From positions 1,054,001-1,118,000 of the forward strand of contig NZ_CP091976.1 of NCBI RefSeq assembly GCF_029016285.1: DNA of 64,000 bases. The letters run 5' to 3'. This DNA comes from Vibrio sp. DW001. GTDB lineage: Bacteria > Pseudomonadota > Gammaproteobacteria > Enterobacterales > Vibrionaceae. The notes under the pieces were generated by a model. The model had not been told where the DNA came from. It was given only the letters and a program-made list of their open reading frames with translations, and did no database searches. This document shows, piece after piece, positions 55,715 to 64,000 of this stretch (positions are counted from its first letter, which is position 1; the number at the start of each line of letters is the position of its first letter). The translations under genes were made by a program, and so were the position numbers.

Positions 55715-56248
55715 TTAAGCCTTCAGTTCTCGCCATTCGATCTCGCAATCACCATTTTCTGTTGAAGCAAAAACAGTATTGCCAGAAAGCATGATAGAAA
55801 AATCCATCGTTCTCTTTACATAGGTTGCTAGGGTCTCGATCCCTTCAGCGTCAAATTTATAGACCTCTGCCTTTAACAAGTTTAGTTTATTTGCGTTTTG
55901 TTTCCACCAAACATCAGATTTAGTATTGAAACTATACACACGAACTTTACGAGCCAATCGCGTTGATTTTTTCACACGTTCAGGATCGGGTTCACCCACG
56001 TCTATCCACAATGAAATTTGGCCATCCAGTGTTTTATGCCAGATATCGGGCTCTTCAATGTTTGAAAGACCTTTAGTAAAAGCGAGGTCGGGTTGCGCAT
56101 TCATAGAGAATGCCACTACACGCGCCATCATTCTTTGTAAGCTTTCCGAAGGGTGCTGTGCAATAGTTAAATTAAGCGAATCATAGTAATCGTTATTAAT
56201 ATCGGTTAATGCCACACGGAATTTATATATTGTTGGTTTTAAAGCCAC
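55715..56248 (-). CDS. yaeQ: YaeQ-family protein
   Basis: A 177-residue YaeQ protein, full length. Recognised by MALKPTIYKFRVALTDINN, ARVVAFSMNA, LWIDVGEPDPERVKKSTRLA, VYSFNTKSDVWW and GDCEIEWRE. The structure known for the family is a PD-(D/E)xK nuclease-like fold; function is unsettled. It heads a two-gene leftward unit with the 55145 gene. Confidence 0.92.
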   Translation of the reverse strand: MALKPTIYKFRVALTDINNDYYDSLNLTIAQHPSESLQRMMARVVAFSMNAQPDLAFTKGLSNIEEPDIWHKTLDGQISLWIDVGEPDPERVKKSTRLARKVRVYSFNTKSDVWWKQNANKLNLLKAEVYKFDAEGIETLATYVKRTMDFSIMLSGNTVFASTENGDCEIEWRELKA

Positions 56249-56280
56249 TTTTAATTTCTCTTTGATTCGTTTTAGAAGGT

Positions 56281-56736
56281 CTATTTTCGGTTCTTCCGGA
56301 TATAGTCTTGTGCGTTCGCCTCTCTAGCGGCGGAAGCGATCTCTTTTTCGACAACGGTTTTACCAATAGGGAAAAGAGCAATAGCGGCAAGTTTGAGATG
56401 CTGAATGCTAAAGGGTATGCCGATGATGGTAATGAAACAAGCGATGGCAGAAGTAATATGACCTATCGCAAGCCAGATACCAGCAAATAAGAACCAAAGA
56501 ATGTTGCCGATAATACCAAAAGCACCAGTGCCTATGTCTCTATTATTTGTTAACTCTTCCCGATCAATCGCTTCTTTGCCAAATGGGAAAAATGAGAAAG
56601 TACCCATGACAAAACAAGCGCGGCCCCATGGAATACCAATGATACTGACGAAAGCGAGTATACCAAAAAACCACCAAGCTAGGCCCATGATGATACCACC
56701 GAACAAGAACCAGATTATATTTCCTAATGTGCGCAT
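56281..56736 (-). CDS. yccF: YccF-family inner-membrane protein
   Basis: A 151-residue membrane protein of two homologous halves, each with a hydrophobic pair and the motif IIGIPW or IIGIPFSIQHLKLA. The first half starts RTLGNIIWFLFGGII, the second GNILWFLFAGIWLAIGH. It matches YccF, a conserved inner-membrane protein of unknown function. A cold-shock gene terminator lies upstream. Confidence 0.9.
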   Translation of the reverse strand: MRTLGNIIWFLFGGIIMGLAWWFFGILAFVSIIGIPWGRACFVMGTFSFFPFGKEAIDREELTNNRDIGTGAFGIIGNILWFLFAGIWLAIGHITSAIACFITIIGIPFSIQHLKLAAIALFPIGKTVVEKEIASAAREANAQDYIRKNRK

Positions 56737-56764
56737 GCTTTCTATCCATATCTAGAAAAAAGAC

Positions 56765-56793
56765 AAAAAAATAGCCAGTCGTTAGACTGGCTA
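56765..56793 (-). terminator. terminator of the leftward cold-shock gene
   Basis: TAGCCAGTC and GACTGGCTA form a perfect 9-bp stem with a GTTA loop; on the minus strand a T-run follows (A-run 56765-56771). Confidence 0.92.
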
Positions 56794-56822
56794 CAGAAAT
56801 TTTAGCGATTTAACAAACCATA

Positions 56823-57032
56823 TTAAACAGGTTTGATGTTCTCAGCTTGAGGGCCTTTTTGGCCTTGAGTTACAGTGAACTCAACTTTTTGACCTTCACC
56901 AAGAGTACGGAAACCGTCAGATTGAATAGCACTGAAATGTGCAAAAACGTCTGGGCCATTTTCTTGTTGAATGAAACCGAAACCTTTAGTTTCGTTAAAC
57001 CATTTAACTGTACCAGTCACTGTGTTAGACAT
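56823..57032 (-). CDS. CspA-family cold-shock protein
   Basis: A 69-residue single cold-shock domain. RNP1 is KGFGFIQQ and RNP2 is VFAHFSAI, with the N-terminal [13 protein letters not shown]. The protein binds single-stranded RNA and DNA and melts secondary structure in the cold. AGGAATT precedes the ATG. The leader is probably long, as is usual for cspA, and a small GTCCC/GGGAC stem (57061-57074) lies in it about 30 bases before the start. Confidence 0.95.
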   Translation of the reverse strand: MSNTVTGTVKWFNETKGFGFIQQENGPDVFAHFSAIQSDGFRTLGEGQKVEFTVTQGQKGPQAENIKPV

Positions 57033-57526
57033 AGTCTTAATTCCTATAAAAATTGTGTAGGTCCCACTGGGGACATATATAGATAGCGTGGAAAAAATAG
57101 ATTGCTATTTAGATACACACGGCGGGAAGTTTTGAACTAACCAACGACTTGTAAATCTTAAACAAAAGCTTTTCTTTCTAGCCGGAACAAAGCTTAAATC
57201 AACTACGTAGGAAGTCAATGAATATTACGTTAACTTTTTGGAATAACTTCAATAATTTGTGAAGAGGCACATTTTTATGTACAAAACTAACCATCATTAC
57301 CAAAATTTCGTGTTACAGGTTGGCTGTATTTCCATATAACTGACTAATTTAACGATATTATTTGATTTTAATCCATGTCAACGTTTCTGCTTGATAAACT
57401 GTGTAAAACCGCTGAAATTAAGGGCTATAGTGTCTCTTATTCCCCCTTTTCTGGTTTTACACCATGGCGATTAATGTATACTTTTCGCAAGGATGAAACG
57501 CTAACGATAAGGAATGAAAACCAACC
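57033..57526. promoter_or_regulatory. divergent spacer: cold-shock leader and kinase promoter region
   Basis: 494 bases between the leftward cold-shock gene and the rightward histidine kinase, with no convincing ORF. The left part should hold the long cold-shock leader, including GTCCC-ACTG-GGGAC at 57061-57074. The right part ends with AAGGAATGAAAACC, the kinase ribosome region. I cannot place promoters with confidence, nor a TATAAC-N4-GTTATA site like those at 60688 and 60772. Confidence 0.4.
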
Positions 57527-59197
57527 ATGAAAGAAGTGAAATATCCGCTTAGAGCGTTGTTTTGTTGCTGTGTTGCATTCATGACTAATGTCCTAGCTAA
57601 TGACAAGATTATTGTTGTCGGCGGAGACCATAATTATCCTCCCTACGAATTTATTAATGACAACGGTGAACCTGACGGATATAACACCGAGCTAACCTAT
57701 GCTATTGCTCAGGTTATGGGGTTAGATGTTAACGTTGCACTATCAAGTTGGGATGAAATGAAGTGGGATCTTGAGAGTGGTAATATCGATCTACTTCAAG
57801 GGATCTCTTATTCAGAGGAAAGGGCGGAACTTCTCGATTTTTCTCCGCCTCACTCCCTTATCCATCAATCTGTTTTCGCACGTGTGGGTTCTCCGTCTAT
57901 TTCTCAATTATCGGAGCTTGCTGGAAAGTCCATTATTGTTCAAAGTGGCGGCATAATGGCAGAGAAAATGGAAAGCTCTGGGATTGATGTCCAGCTTATT
58001 TATGTGGATACCCATGCAGCAGCGCTGCGGATGCTTTCAGCAGGTAAGTATGATTATGCTTTTGTTGCCAATTTACCTGGGCTCTATCTCGGTAAAGAGT
58101 TGTCACTGTCAAATGTAGAACCTGTCGGCAAACCACTGAGCTCTCAACGTTACGGTTATGCGGTCTTAAAAGGTAATGCCGACCTACTTGCCAAATTTAA
58201 TGAAGGTTTAGCGATACTAAAAAACACAGGTAAGCAGCAGGAGATCTACAATAAGTGGTTTGGTTCGTATACAGAAAGCGGACTAAATTGGCAGAAGATC
58301 AGTCTATTTATCGTTATTGCATCGGTGTTATTTACCTCTATTTTTATTGTCGTTATTGTATGGAATAGAAGTTTGGCTAAGCAAGTGGCTAGGCGAACCA
58401 AGAAATTGGAACAGCAGCATCAACAGTTAATTCAAGCCGACAAGATGGCGTCACTCGGTATACTCGTCTCCGGTGTTGCACATGAAATTAATAATCCAAC
58501 CAGTTTGTTGCTGCTTAACCTTCCTGTTTTGAAAGAGTCGTTTGAGGATATTGAGGAAATACTTGAAGAGCACTATGAAAACCATGGTGATTTCGAGATT
58601 GCCGGCCTCAGTTATACTCGCATTAGTAAAGAGATCCCTTTAATGCTTGGGGAGATGCTAGAGGGGTCGAACCATATTCGTAGGATTGTGAGTGACTTGC
58701 GAGATTTTGCGAGACAAGAACCACAAGCTTTGTCTGATAATGTTGATTTAAACCAAGTGGTTGCCGCAGCGATTCGATTAACAGATAGGGCAATTAAATC
58801 CGCGACAGACAATTTCTCTGTGTCGTACAGCGAATCGTTGCCTCTGTTTAGAGGAAATAGCCAACGATTACAGCAGGTCGTTATCAATCTTATTGTTAAC
58901 GCCTGTCAGGCATTGGATAGTACTCACCAAGTTATATCTATAAAAACAGAATACCAGATGACTACCCGTAGTATTGAGCTAACGATAAGTGATGAAGGAA
59001 AGGGGATAGAATCTCAACACCTCTCTCGACTTACCGACCCTTTTTTCACAACGAAGCGTAAAGAAGGTGGAACAGGACTAGGCTTGTCGATATCTTCAAA
59101 TATTATTGAAGAACATGGTGGCAAGCTATTATTTAAGTCTGTAGTGGGAAAAGGGACTCAAATTCTTCTCACTATTCCGTTAACTAAGGAAAATTAA
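57527..59197 (+). CDS. histidine kinase with periplasmic family 3 solute-binding sensor domain
   Basis: A 556-residue membrane sensor kinase. After a signal peptide (about 1-25), residues 28-255 form a solute-binding family 3 domain (VVGGDHNYPPYEFINDNGEP, GIDLLQG-like NIDLLQGISYSEERA, YNKWFGS). A membrane segment lies at about 262-284. The kinase core has the H-box VAHEINNPTSLLL (His near 321), N-box QVVINLIVNACQAL, G1 ISDEGKGI and G2 GGTGLGLSIS. The sensor domain belongs with amino-acid receptors, so it probably senses an amino acid or carboxylate directly. The partner response regulator starts five bases downstream. Confidence 0.9.
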   Translation: MKEVKYPLRALFCCCVAFMTNVLANDKIIVVGGDHNYPPYEFINDNGEPDGYNTELTYAIAQVMGLDVNVALSSWDEMKWDLESGNIDLLQGISYSEERAELLDFSPPHSLIHQSVFARVGSPSISQLSELAGKSIIVQSGGIMAEKMESSGIDVQLIYVDTHAAALRMLSAGKYDYAFVANLPGLYLGKELSLSNVEPVGKPLSSQRYGYAVLKGNADLLAKFNEGLAILKNTGKQQEIYNKWFGSYTESGLNWQKISLFIVIASVLFTSIFIVVIVWNRSLAKQVARRTKKLEQQHQQLIQADKMASLGILVSGVAHEINNPTSLLLLNLPVLKESFEDIEEILEEHYENHGDFEIAGLSYTRISKEIPLMLGEMLEGSNHIRRIVSDLRDFARQEPQALSDNVDLNQVVAAAIRLTDRAIKSATDNFSVSYSESLPLFRGNSQRLQQVVINLIVNACQALDSTHQVISIKTEYQMTTRSIELTISDEGKGIESQHLSRLTDPFFTTKRKEGGTGLGLSISSNIIEEHGGKLLFKSVVGKGTQILLTIPLTKEN

Positions 59198-59202
59198 TTT
59201 AC

Positions 59203-60612
59203 ATGAAAGATACGCTTTACCCGAGTTTCGGTGTTTTGTTGGTTGATGATGAGTCAGCATTTATACGCAGTTTGTCTCTCGTTCTTGAAAGGCGAGGGGG
59301 GATAAATCACCTGTATCAAACGAGTGATAGCCGTGAGGTGATGACATTAATCGAACAACATCCGATTGAGTTGGTATTGCTCGATCTAAACATGCCTCAT
59401 TTGACTGGGGATGTACTTCTTAAGCAGATTGTGGAAAAACATCCTCAAGTTGGCGTTATCATCATTAGTGGTATGAACCAGATAGAAACAGCGGTAGATT
59501 GCATTCGTCTTGGTGCATATGACTATTTTGTGAAAACGACGGAAGAAAACCGGCTGTTAGAAGGGATTAAGCGCGCTGTATCGATGCAGGAAATGCGTCG
59601 AGAAAATGAAGCCATGCGCAGACGCTTTCTTTCCGATACGTTAGAAGAACCAGAAGTATTTGAACAGATAATCACTCAGGACAAAAAACTGCGCTCGATA
59701 TTTCAGTATTTAGAGTCGATTTCGTCTAGTCGACAATCAGTGATGATTTGTGGCGAAAGCGGTGTAGGTAAAGAGCAGATAGCTAAAGCGGTTCATAAGT
59801 TGAGTCGCCGTCCAGGAAAGATGGTCAGTGTCAATGTTGCGGGTATTGATGATAACGTTTTTGCTGATACGTTGTTTGGTCATAGCCGAGGTGCCTTTAC
59901 CGGGGCGGATAAAAAGCGAATTGGTATGGTTGAGGCTGCCGCAGATGGCACACTATTCTTAGACGAAATTGGTGATCTTAGTCACACATCGCAAACCAAA
60001 TTGCTCCGGCTTCTACAAGAAGGAGAGTACTACTCATTGGGTAGTGATCGCCCTAAACGAAGCAAAGCACGTATTGTTGCTGCGACTCATCAGGATCTTA
60101 AATCTAAAGTAGAGGAAGGCAGTTTCAGAAAGGACCTCTATTTTAGGCTTTGTACTCACCATGTTGAAGTACCCGCATTAAGAGAACGAAAAGATGATAT
60201 TCCTTTGCTTTTCAAACATTTTTTGACGCAAGCGTCCGATGAGATGCGTAAAACCGCTCCCGCTTATCCTAAAGAATTGCCAGTGCTGTTGTCTACCTAC
60301 CATTTTCCGGGCAATGTACGTGAATTGCAGGCTTTGATCTATGACGCCGTTGGCCAGCATAAGAGCCACACATTGTCGATGGAGGTATTTCGAAGAGTGA
60401 TAGACCATTCTTATCATGATCTTGATTCGATTGAGTTTGATAGTGGTTTATTTGAACCGACGAAACCTTTACCGACGCTGCAAGAATTAAGTGAAATACT
60501 CATCATTGCGGCGATGGAGCGCTCTAACGGGAATCAATCACTCGCCTCTCGTATGCTTGGTATTTCTCAACCTGCTTTGAGTAAACGCCTCAAAAAAGGT
60601 CAAGAAAAGTAG
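59203..60612 (+). CDS. NtrC/DctD-type sigma-54-dependent response regulator
   Basis: A 469-residue activator. The receiver domain has phospho-acceptor Asp61 (VLLDLNMPHLTG) and the acidic pair in LLVDDESAF. The AAA+ domain has Walker A GESGVGKE near 185, the sigma-54-contacting GAFTGA loop near 229 and Walker B LFLDEIGDL. A Fis-type helix-turn-helix ends the protein (NGNQSLASRMLGISQPALSK). It is co-transcribed with the kinase. A sigma-54 promoter and two palindromes upstream of the next gene mark the symporter as its target. Confidence 0.93.
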   Translation: MKDTLYPSFGVLLVDDESAFIRSLSLVLERRGGINHLYQTSDSREVMTLIEQHPIELVLLDLNMPHLTGDVLLKQIVEKHPQVGVIIISGMNQIETAVDCIRLGAYDYFVKTTEENRLLEGIKRAVSMQEMRRENEAMRRRFLSDTLEEPEVFEQIITQDKKLRSIFQYLESISSSRQSVMICGESGVGKEQIAKAVHKLSRRPGKMVSVNVAGIDDNVFADTLFGHSRGAFTGADKKRIGMVEAAADGTLFLDEIGDLSHTSQTKLLRLLQEGEYYSLGSDRPKRSKARIVAATHQDLKSKVEEGSFRKDLYFRLCTHHVEVPALRERKDDIPLLFKHFLTQASDEMRKTAPAYPKELPVLLSTYHFPGNVRELQALIYDAVGQHKSHTLSMEVFRRVIDHSYHDLDSIEFDSGLFEPTKPLPTLQELSEILIIAAMERSNGNQSLASRMLGISQPALSKRLKKGQEK

Positions 60613-60652
60613 TTAACCTGTATTCGGCATTGAATGAATCATGCAGGTTAAC
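60612..60652. repeat. inverted repeat at the end of the response regulator gene
   Basis: GTTAACCTG (60612-60620) and CAGGTTAAC (60644-60652) are perfect complements 23 bases apart, overlapping the stop codon. No T-run follows. It may be a weak terminator or mRNA-end stem. Confidence 0.45.
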
Positions 60653-60683
60653 CTCACTATTTGGCGTTAACTTGGTAATCAAA

Positions 60684-60787
60684 CCCTTATAACAAAAGTT
60701 ATATTATGTCTTTTGTTATAAGGGGCCATCTATTTGTTATTTTTATGATTTTTATTGGGGCTATGTTTTTTTATAACTTAAGTTATA
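60684..60787. promoter_or_regulatory. candidate enhancer sites of the sigma-54 regulator
   Basis: TATAACAAAAGTTATA (60688-60703) and TATAACTTAAGTTATA (60772-60787) share the pattern TATAAC-N4-GTTATA; the second is a perfect 16-bp palindrome. Their centres lie about 185 and 101 bases before the start point expected from the sigma-54 promoter, the usual distance for NtrC-type enhancers. The first also belongs to a larger 15-bp inverted repeat (60684-60698 and 60710-60724) with 11 bases between, providing a third half-site. Confidence 0.75.
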
Positions 60788-60853
60788 CCCCTATCATAAT
60801 TCACCTTTCTATTAATTATTTAATTATCAATAGGTTATTGTTTTAGTTAACTC

Positions 60854-60869
60854 TGGCATTGTGATTGCA
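60854..60869 (+). promoter_or_regulatory. sigma-54 promoter of the symporter gene
   Basis: TGGCATTGTGATTGCA fits the -24/-12 consensus TGGCAC-N5-TTGCA with exact GG-N10-GC spacing. The start point would be near 60880, giving a leader of about 70 bases before the 60953 ATG. The upstream gene encodes a sigma-54 activator. Confidence 0.8.
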
Positions 60870-60952
60870 AGTTAATGACTGGGTTACTGTATCTATTGAG
60901 ATATAGAGTGCGCAGTAAACATATTTAAATAGGACAATTAAGGGAAATAATT

Positions 60953-62242
60953 ATGGAAAGAAAGGACGCAACACCACAGGCACGTGGTGGCTTTTGGAGT
61001 AAAATGGAACTATGGAAAAAAATCGTAATAGGCATGATTGCAGGTGTGATTGTTGGTGCGATAATGGGACCAGATGCTGAGGTACTAAAACCCATCGGGA
61101 CTCTATTTATCAATGCAATCAAAATGCTGATTGTACCGTTGATTTTCTGTTCTTTGATCGTTGGTGTTACATCAATGCAAGACTCCCGTAAAATGGGACG
61201 AATTGGTGCCAAGGCGATTATTCTCTATTTAGGCACAACAGCAATTGCTATCACTATTGGTCTTGGACTCGCTGCAATTTTGACTCCGGGTGAAGGGCTA
61301 AACATGGTGGCACAAGATTCAACAACGATGGGCAAAGATGCGCCCCCTCTGGTACAAACTTTATTAAACATTATCCCTAAAAATCCAGTGGGAGCTTTGG
61401 CCGCCGGCAACATCCTTCAAATCATTGTATTTGCACTCGGTTTAGGCATTTCGTTAACGCTAATTGGCGAAAAAGCGAAACCCGCTATCGCTGTTTTTGA
61501 AAGCCTAGCAGAAGCCATGTACAAATTGACTGAACTTGTTATGAAGCTTGCACCATATGGTGTATTTGGCTTAATGGCTTGGGTTGCTGGTAAATATGGT
61601 ATTGATATTCTGTTACCGCTTATCAAGGTTATCGCTGTCGCGTACCTAGGTAGTCTTATACACGTATTAGTGTTTTATACGGGCATAATTAGCTTTGTTG
61701 GTCGACTAAGCCCTATTCGTTATATCAAGGCATTGACCAATCCTGCCGCTGTTGCGTTTACTACAACAAGTAGTTCAGGCACACTTCCAGCCACACTGAA
61801 AGCTAGTCGTGAAGAGCTTGGTGTTTCTAAAGGTGTAGCAAGTTTTGTATTGCCACTTGGTGCCACTATCAACATGGATGGTACGGCGCTTTATCAAGGT
61901 GTTTGTGCTCTGTTTATTGCCCAGGCATTTGGTATTGACCTTGAAATGTCTGATTACGTGTTGATTATTTTGACCTCGACATTAGCCTCAATTGGTACAG
62001 CAGGTGTTCCTGGTGCCGGTCTTATCATGTTATCGCTTGTTCTAACTACCGTTGGTCTTCCTATTGAAGGATTGGCAATTGTTGCTGGTATCGACCGTAT
62101 CCTAGATATGGCACGTACCACTGTGAACGTTTGTGGTGATATGATGGTATCTGTTTTGATCGCAAAAAGTGAAGGCGAGTTAGACGAATCTATCTATAAT
62201 GCTGAAACGAGTAACGTTGGATCAGAAACAGAAATCGTGTAA
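60953..62242 (+). CDS. DAACS-family dicarboxylate/glutamate:cation symporter
   Basis: A 429-residue carrier of the dicarboxylate/amino acid:cation symporter family. It has IKMLIVPLIFCSLIVGV, the serine-rich hairpin TTSSSGTLPATLKAS near 274, the NMDGTALYQG motif near 305 and GTAGVPGAGLIML near 346; the last helix has MARTTVNVCGD, with the Arg/Asp-binding region. It imports C4-dicarboxylates or Glu/Asp with Na+ or H+. It should be switched on by the preceding kinase/regulator pair through sigma-54. The ribosome site is AAGGGAAA. A terminator follows. Confidence 0.92.
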   Translation: MERKDATPQARGGFWSKMELWKKIVIGMIAGVIVGAIMGPDAEVLKPIGTLFINAIKMLIVPLIFCSLIVGVTSMQDSRKMGRIGAKAIILYLGTTAIAITIGLGLAAILTPGEGLNMVAQDSTTMGKDAPPLVQTLLNIIPKNPVGALAAGNILQIIVFALGLGISLTLIGEKAKPAIAVFESLAEAMYKLTELVMKLAPYGVFGLMAWVAGKYGIDILLPLIKVIAVAYLGSLIHVLVFYTGIISFVGRLSPIRYIKALTNPAAVAFTTTSSSGTLPATLKASREELGVSKGVASFVLPLGATINMDGTALYQGVCALFIAQAFGIDLEMSDYVLIILTSTLASIGTAGVPGAGLIMLSLVLTTVGLPIEGLAIVAGIDRILDMARTTVNVCGDMMVSVLIAKSEGELDESIYNAETSNVGSETEIV

Positions 62243-62259
62243 ACTTTTACCTATAATAG

Positions 62260-62292
62260 AAAGCAGATTGGTGCAGGCCAATCTGCTTTTTT
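62260..62292 (+). terminator. terminator of the symporter gene
   Basis: AAAGCAGATTGG and CCAATCTGCTTT form a 12-bp perfect stem with a six-base loop and a T-run. Confidence 0.92.
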
Positions 62293-62492
62293 ACGTTATA
62301 TCCCCCGCTAAGCCGATGTTCCAGCCCAGTTTATCTTCGCGTTACTCGCACACTTGTAATTAATTTGTATCTAAATTGTTAATTTTGTAATGTATACTAT
62401 CAGTTAGGACGACTATGGAGAGTTCGACCTATCTATTCTAGTGTTATGAATGTGATGCACTGCCAGCCTGTTTTATATGACAAGGAAAAGTT

Positions 62493-64000
62493 ATGTCCAA
62501 ACGCTTCGTTTTTCTACTGTTGCTTCTCCCGTATTTATGTCTTTCTATAGCCAATGCAAACTGGCTTGAAGATTTATATGATGGAGGTGTTTTATCTGCA
62601 GAGAAGGCCGTAAAAAGTGGCGCTGACGTAAACGAGTACAGTGAAGAGTTTGGCGCCTATCCTATCCATGTTGCACTGTACTCTGAAAGCCTCGACGCCT
62701 TAGAGATGGTTGCGCATTATGGTGCAGACCTTGAAGCCGAGAACGAAGATGGTCAAACCGTCATGATGCTTGCACTTGAGTTTGGTGATCTAAATATCGT
62801 CAAGTTGTTGCAAAGTCTGGGGGCGAAGCTTGATGTCGATTCAGGTCGTGGGGGATCGCCACTTTATTATGCTGTGCTTTCAGGTAATGCCGAATTGGTT
62901 TCCTGGCTCATTCAACAAGGATATGATGTTAATAAAATCAGTGCATTGAACTGGAATGTATTGGATAGCCTAACCGCAATGGAGGACGAGTTTCCCGATC
63001 CGTTATTGGTGGAATCATTAGTAGCTGCAGGGCTTGATTCAAAACTGCGTTCGAATGAGGGGTATTCATTGCTGCATTGGGCGGTTCTTTATGGACAAAA
63101 TAAACTTGTGGAACAGTTGATAGAACAAGGCTATGACCCGTTAGAATTGACCCATGAGGATGACACTGCCTATGAGTTTGCGCTTTACAGTGACAGCGAT
63201 GAAACCAGTCTGATTCTGTATCAGGATATTCAAGCGCGTTTAAATAATGCAGAGAGCAACTTAACTCAAGATCAGATACGGACATTAAAGAATGAACGAT
63301 TGAGACTTGCGATTAGCATTAACGAAGAAGAGGTATTTAGACACTATTTCACCAAAAAAGACCTTGAATATAGAAGTGCCGACAATTCAAGCCTACTTCA
63401 TTATGCCGTGATCTTTCACCGTGTTGAAATTACCCAGTTTTTACTTGAACAAGGGGCCGATTTACAGGCAACGAACCATTACGATGATACCCCTTATGCT
63501 GCCTCAAGATATGATGAAGATAACCCTGTCGTGTCAGTCATAGTGAAGGCTATCAGTGAAAATGGTCCTCAAGAACTTAGAGTACAGCTTGCGGAAGAAT
63601 ATTTATACGATGGACAGGTTGAACAATTTTTAGTCTTAAGGCCGTATCTTACACCGGATGAAATGAGTCTATTGGGCTTTGAAATACTGCTCAGTGACAC
63701 AGAAAAGGGCCTCAGTGTTTGGTTAGAATATGCGGTCAAAGAAGATGACGCGATGCTCTCAATACTATACTCGCTTGTGCCAGCGACTTATCAAGATGAT
63801 GAATTCCTTTCTTATCTATCTATTATCCAAGCCAACAATAAGTCTATTCCTAACGACACTCTAATATCCATGTTGACTCGATTGCTTGAGGTGGATACAG
63901 AGCTAAATCTAGAACAGAGGTCGACGTATAATGCCGCATTGGCAGAAGTGACAGAAAACACTCAACAGTTTATTGAAAATGGACATGCTGACGAAATAGT
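62493..64000 (+). CDS. exported ankyrin-repeat protein, cut by the window end
   Basis: The frame is open from the ATG at 62493 to the last base, giving 502 codons with no stop. AAGGAAAAG precedes the start. A signal peptide (FVFLLLLLPYLCLSIANA) is followed by ankyrin repeats: YPIHVALYSESLDALEMVAH, TVMMLALEFGDLNIVKLL, SPLYYAVLSGNAELVSWLI, SLLHWAVLYGQNKLVEQLI and SLLHYAVIFHRVEITQFLL. After about residue 360 the repeats fade into a helical region. Periplasmic ankyrin proteins are usually interaction modules; no function can be assigned. A -10-like TATACT lies near 62394. Confidence 0.85.
   Translation, partial: MSKRFVFLLLLLPYLCLSIANANWLEDLYDGGVLSAEKAVKSGADVNEYSEEFGAYPIHVALYSESLDALEMVAHYGADLEAENEDGQTVMMLALEFGDLNIVKLLQSLGAKLDVDSGRGGSPLYYAVLSGNAELVSWLIQQGYDVNKISALNWNVLDSLTAMEDEFPDPLLVESLVAAGLDSKLRSNEGYSLLHWAVLYGQNKLVEQLIEQGYDPLELTHEDDTAYEFALYSDSDETSLILYQDIQARLNNAESNLTQDQIRTLKNERLRLAISINEEEVFRHYFTKKDLEYRSADNSSLLHYAVIFHRVEITQFLLEQGADLQATNHYDDTPYAASRYDEDNPVVSVIVKAISENGPQELRVQLAEEYLYDGQVEQFLVLRPYLTPDEMSLLGFEILLSDTEKGLSVWLEYAVKEDDAMLSILYSLVPATYQDDEFLSYLSIIQANNKSIPNDTLISMLTRLLEVDTELNLEQRSTYNAALAEVTENTQQFIENGHADEI

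Noticed and set aside
1..64000. Mobile elements, CRISPR arrays, tRNA or rRNA genes
   Set aside because: I looked for transposase or integrase genes, repeat-spacer arrays, cloverleaf genes and rRNA stretches and saw none.

Overview
The window looks like ordinary chromosomal DNA of a marine gammaproteobacterium of the Vibrionaceae, most likely a Vibrio. The pointers are a ToxR/ToxS pair next to a Vibrio-type acidic porin, CheV, a CspA-type cold-shock gene, the rbsDACBKR gene order, several c-di-GMP proteins, many sodium-coupled amino-acid carriers and a moderately AT-rich composition. I see no rRNA, tRNA, CRISPR array, transposase or prophage structural gene. Genes at both window edges are cut: an ArsR-type regulator on the left and an ankyrin-repeat protein on the right.

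Layout. 1-1.3 kb: ArsR regulator divergent from a cysteine-bearing YraQ/DUF318 permease, with three matching inverted repeats between them. 1.5-7.7 kb: D-ribose operon rbsDACB plus rbsK and rbsR, preceded by two near-identical RbsR-type palindromes. 7.7-11.1 kb: leftward polar amino-acid ABC importer. 11.2-16.8 kb: a DUF2760 coiled-coil membrane protein and two non-canonical Hsp70 proteins. 17.0-22.3 kb: two c-di-GMP proteins (Cache-PAS-GGDEF-EAL and PAS-EAL-CBS-CBS). 22.5-30.8 kb: SDR oxidoreductase, two LysR regulators, a lipoprotein, an EamA exporter and a large D-lactate-dehydrogenase-type FAD/Fe-S enzyme. 31.0-37.8 kb: D-amino-acid catabolic block (dgcN, dgcA, D-amino-acid aminotransferase) flanked by two alanine/glycine:cation symporters. 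37.8-41.3 kb: BenE-family carrier divergent from a SutR-like regulator, a beta-barrel-like protein, a DUF3820 protein and a periplasmic rhodanese. 41.4-47.7 kb: MalS-type amylase, ToxR/ToxS, porin and a secreted unknown, with an orphan terminator upstream of the porin. 47.7-56.8 kb: CI-like HTH protein, aldo/keto reductase, RND efflux pair, CheV, PpiC, YaeQ, YccF. 56.8-57.0 kb: cold-shock protein. 57.5-62.2 kb: histidine kinase with a solute-binding sensor domain, sigma-54 response regulator and the dicarboxylate/glutamate symporter they very probably control. 62.5-64 kb: ankyrin-repeat protein.

The most rewarding loci are: (i) the DUF2760-Hsp70-Hsp70 module, whose partners and clients I cannot name; (ii) the region upstream of the porin, where a strong rightward terminator has no gene in front of it and a competing stem could act as antiterminator, suggesting a small RNA or an attenuated leader; (iii) the kinase/regulator/symporter triad, with a well-spaced sigma-54 promoter and two matching 16-bp palindromes as candidate activator sites; (iv) the D-glutamate/D-amino-acid block; and (v) a compact ToxR/ToxS pair beside a porin. 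Functional calls rest on reading motifs and remembered family traits; no database search was run.
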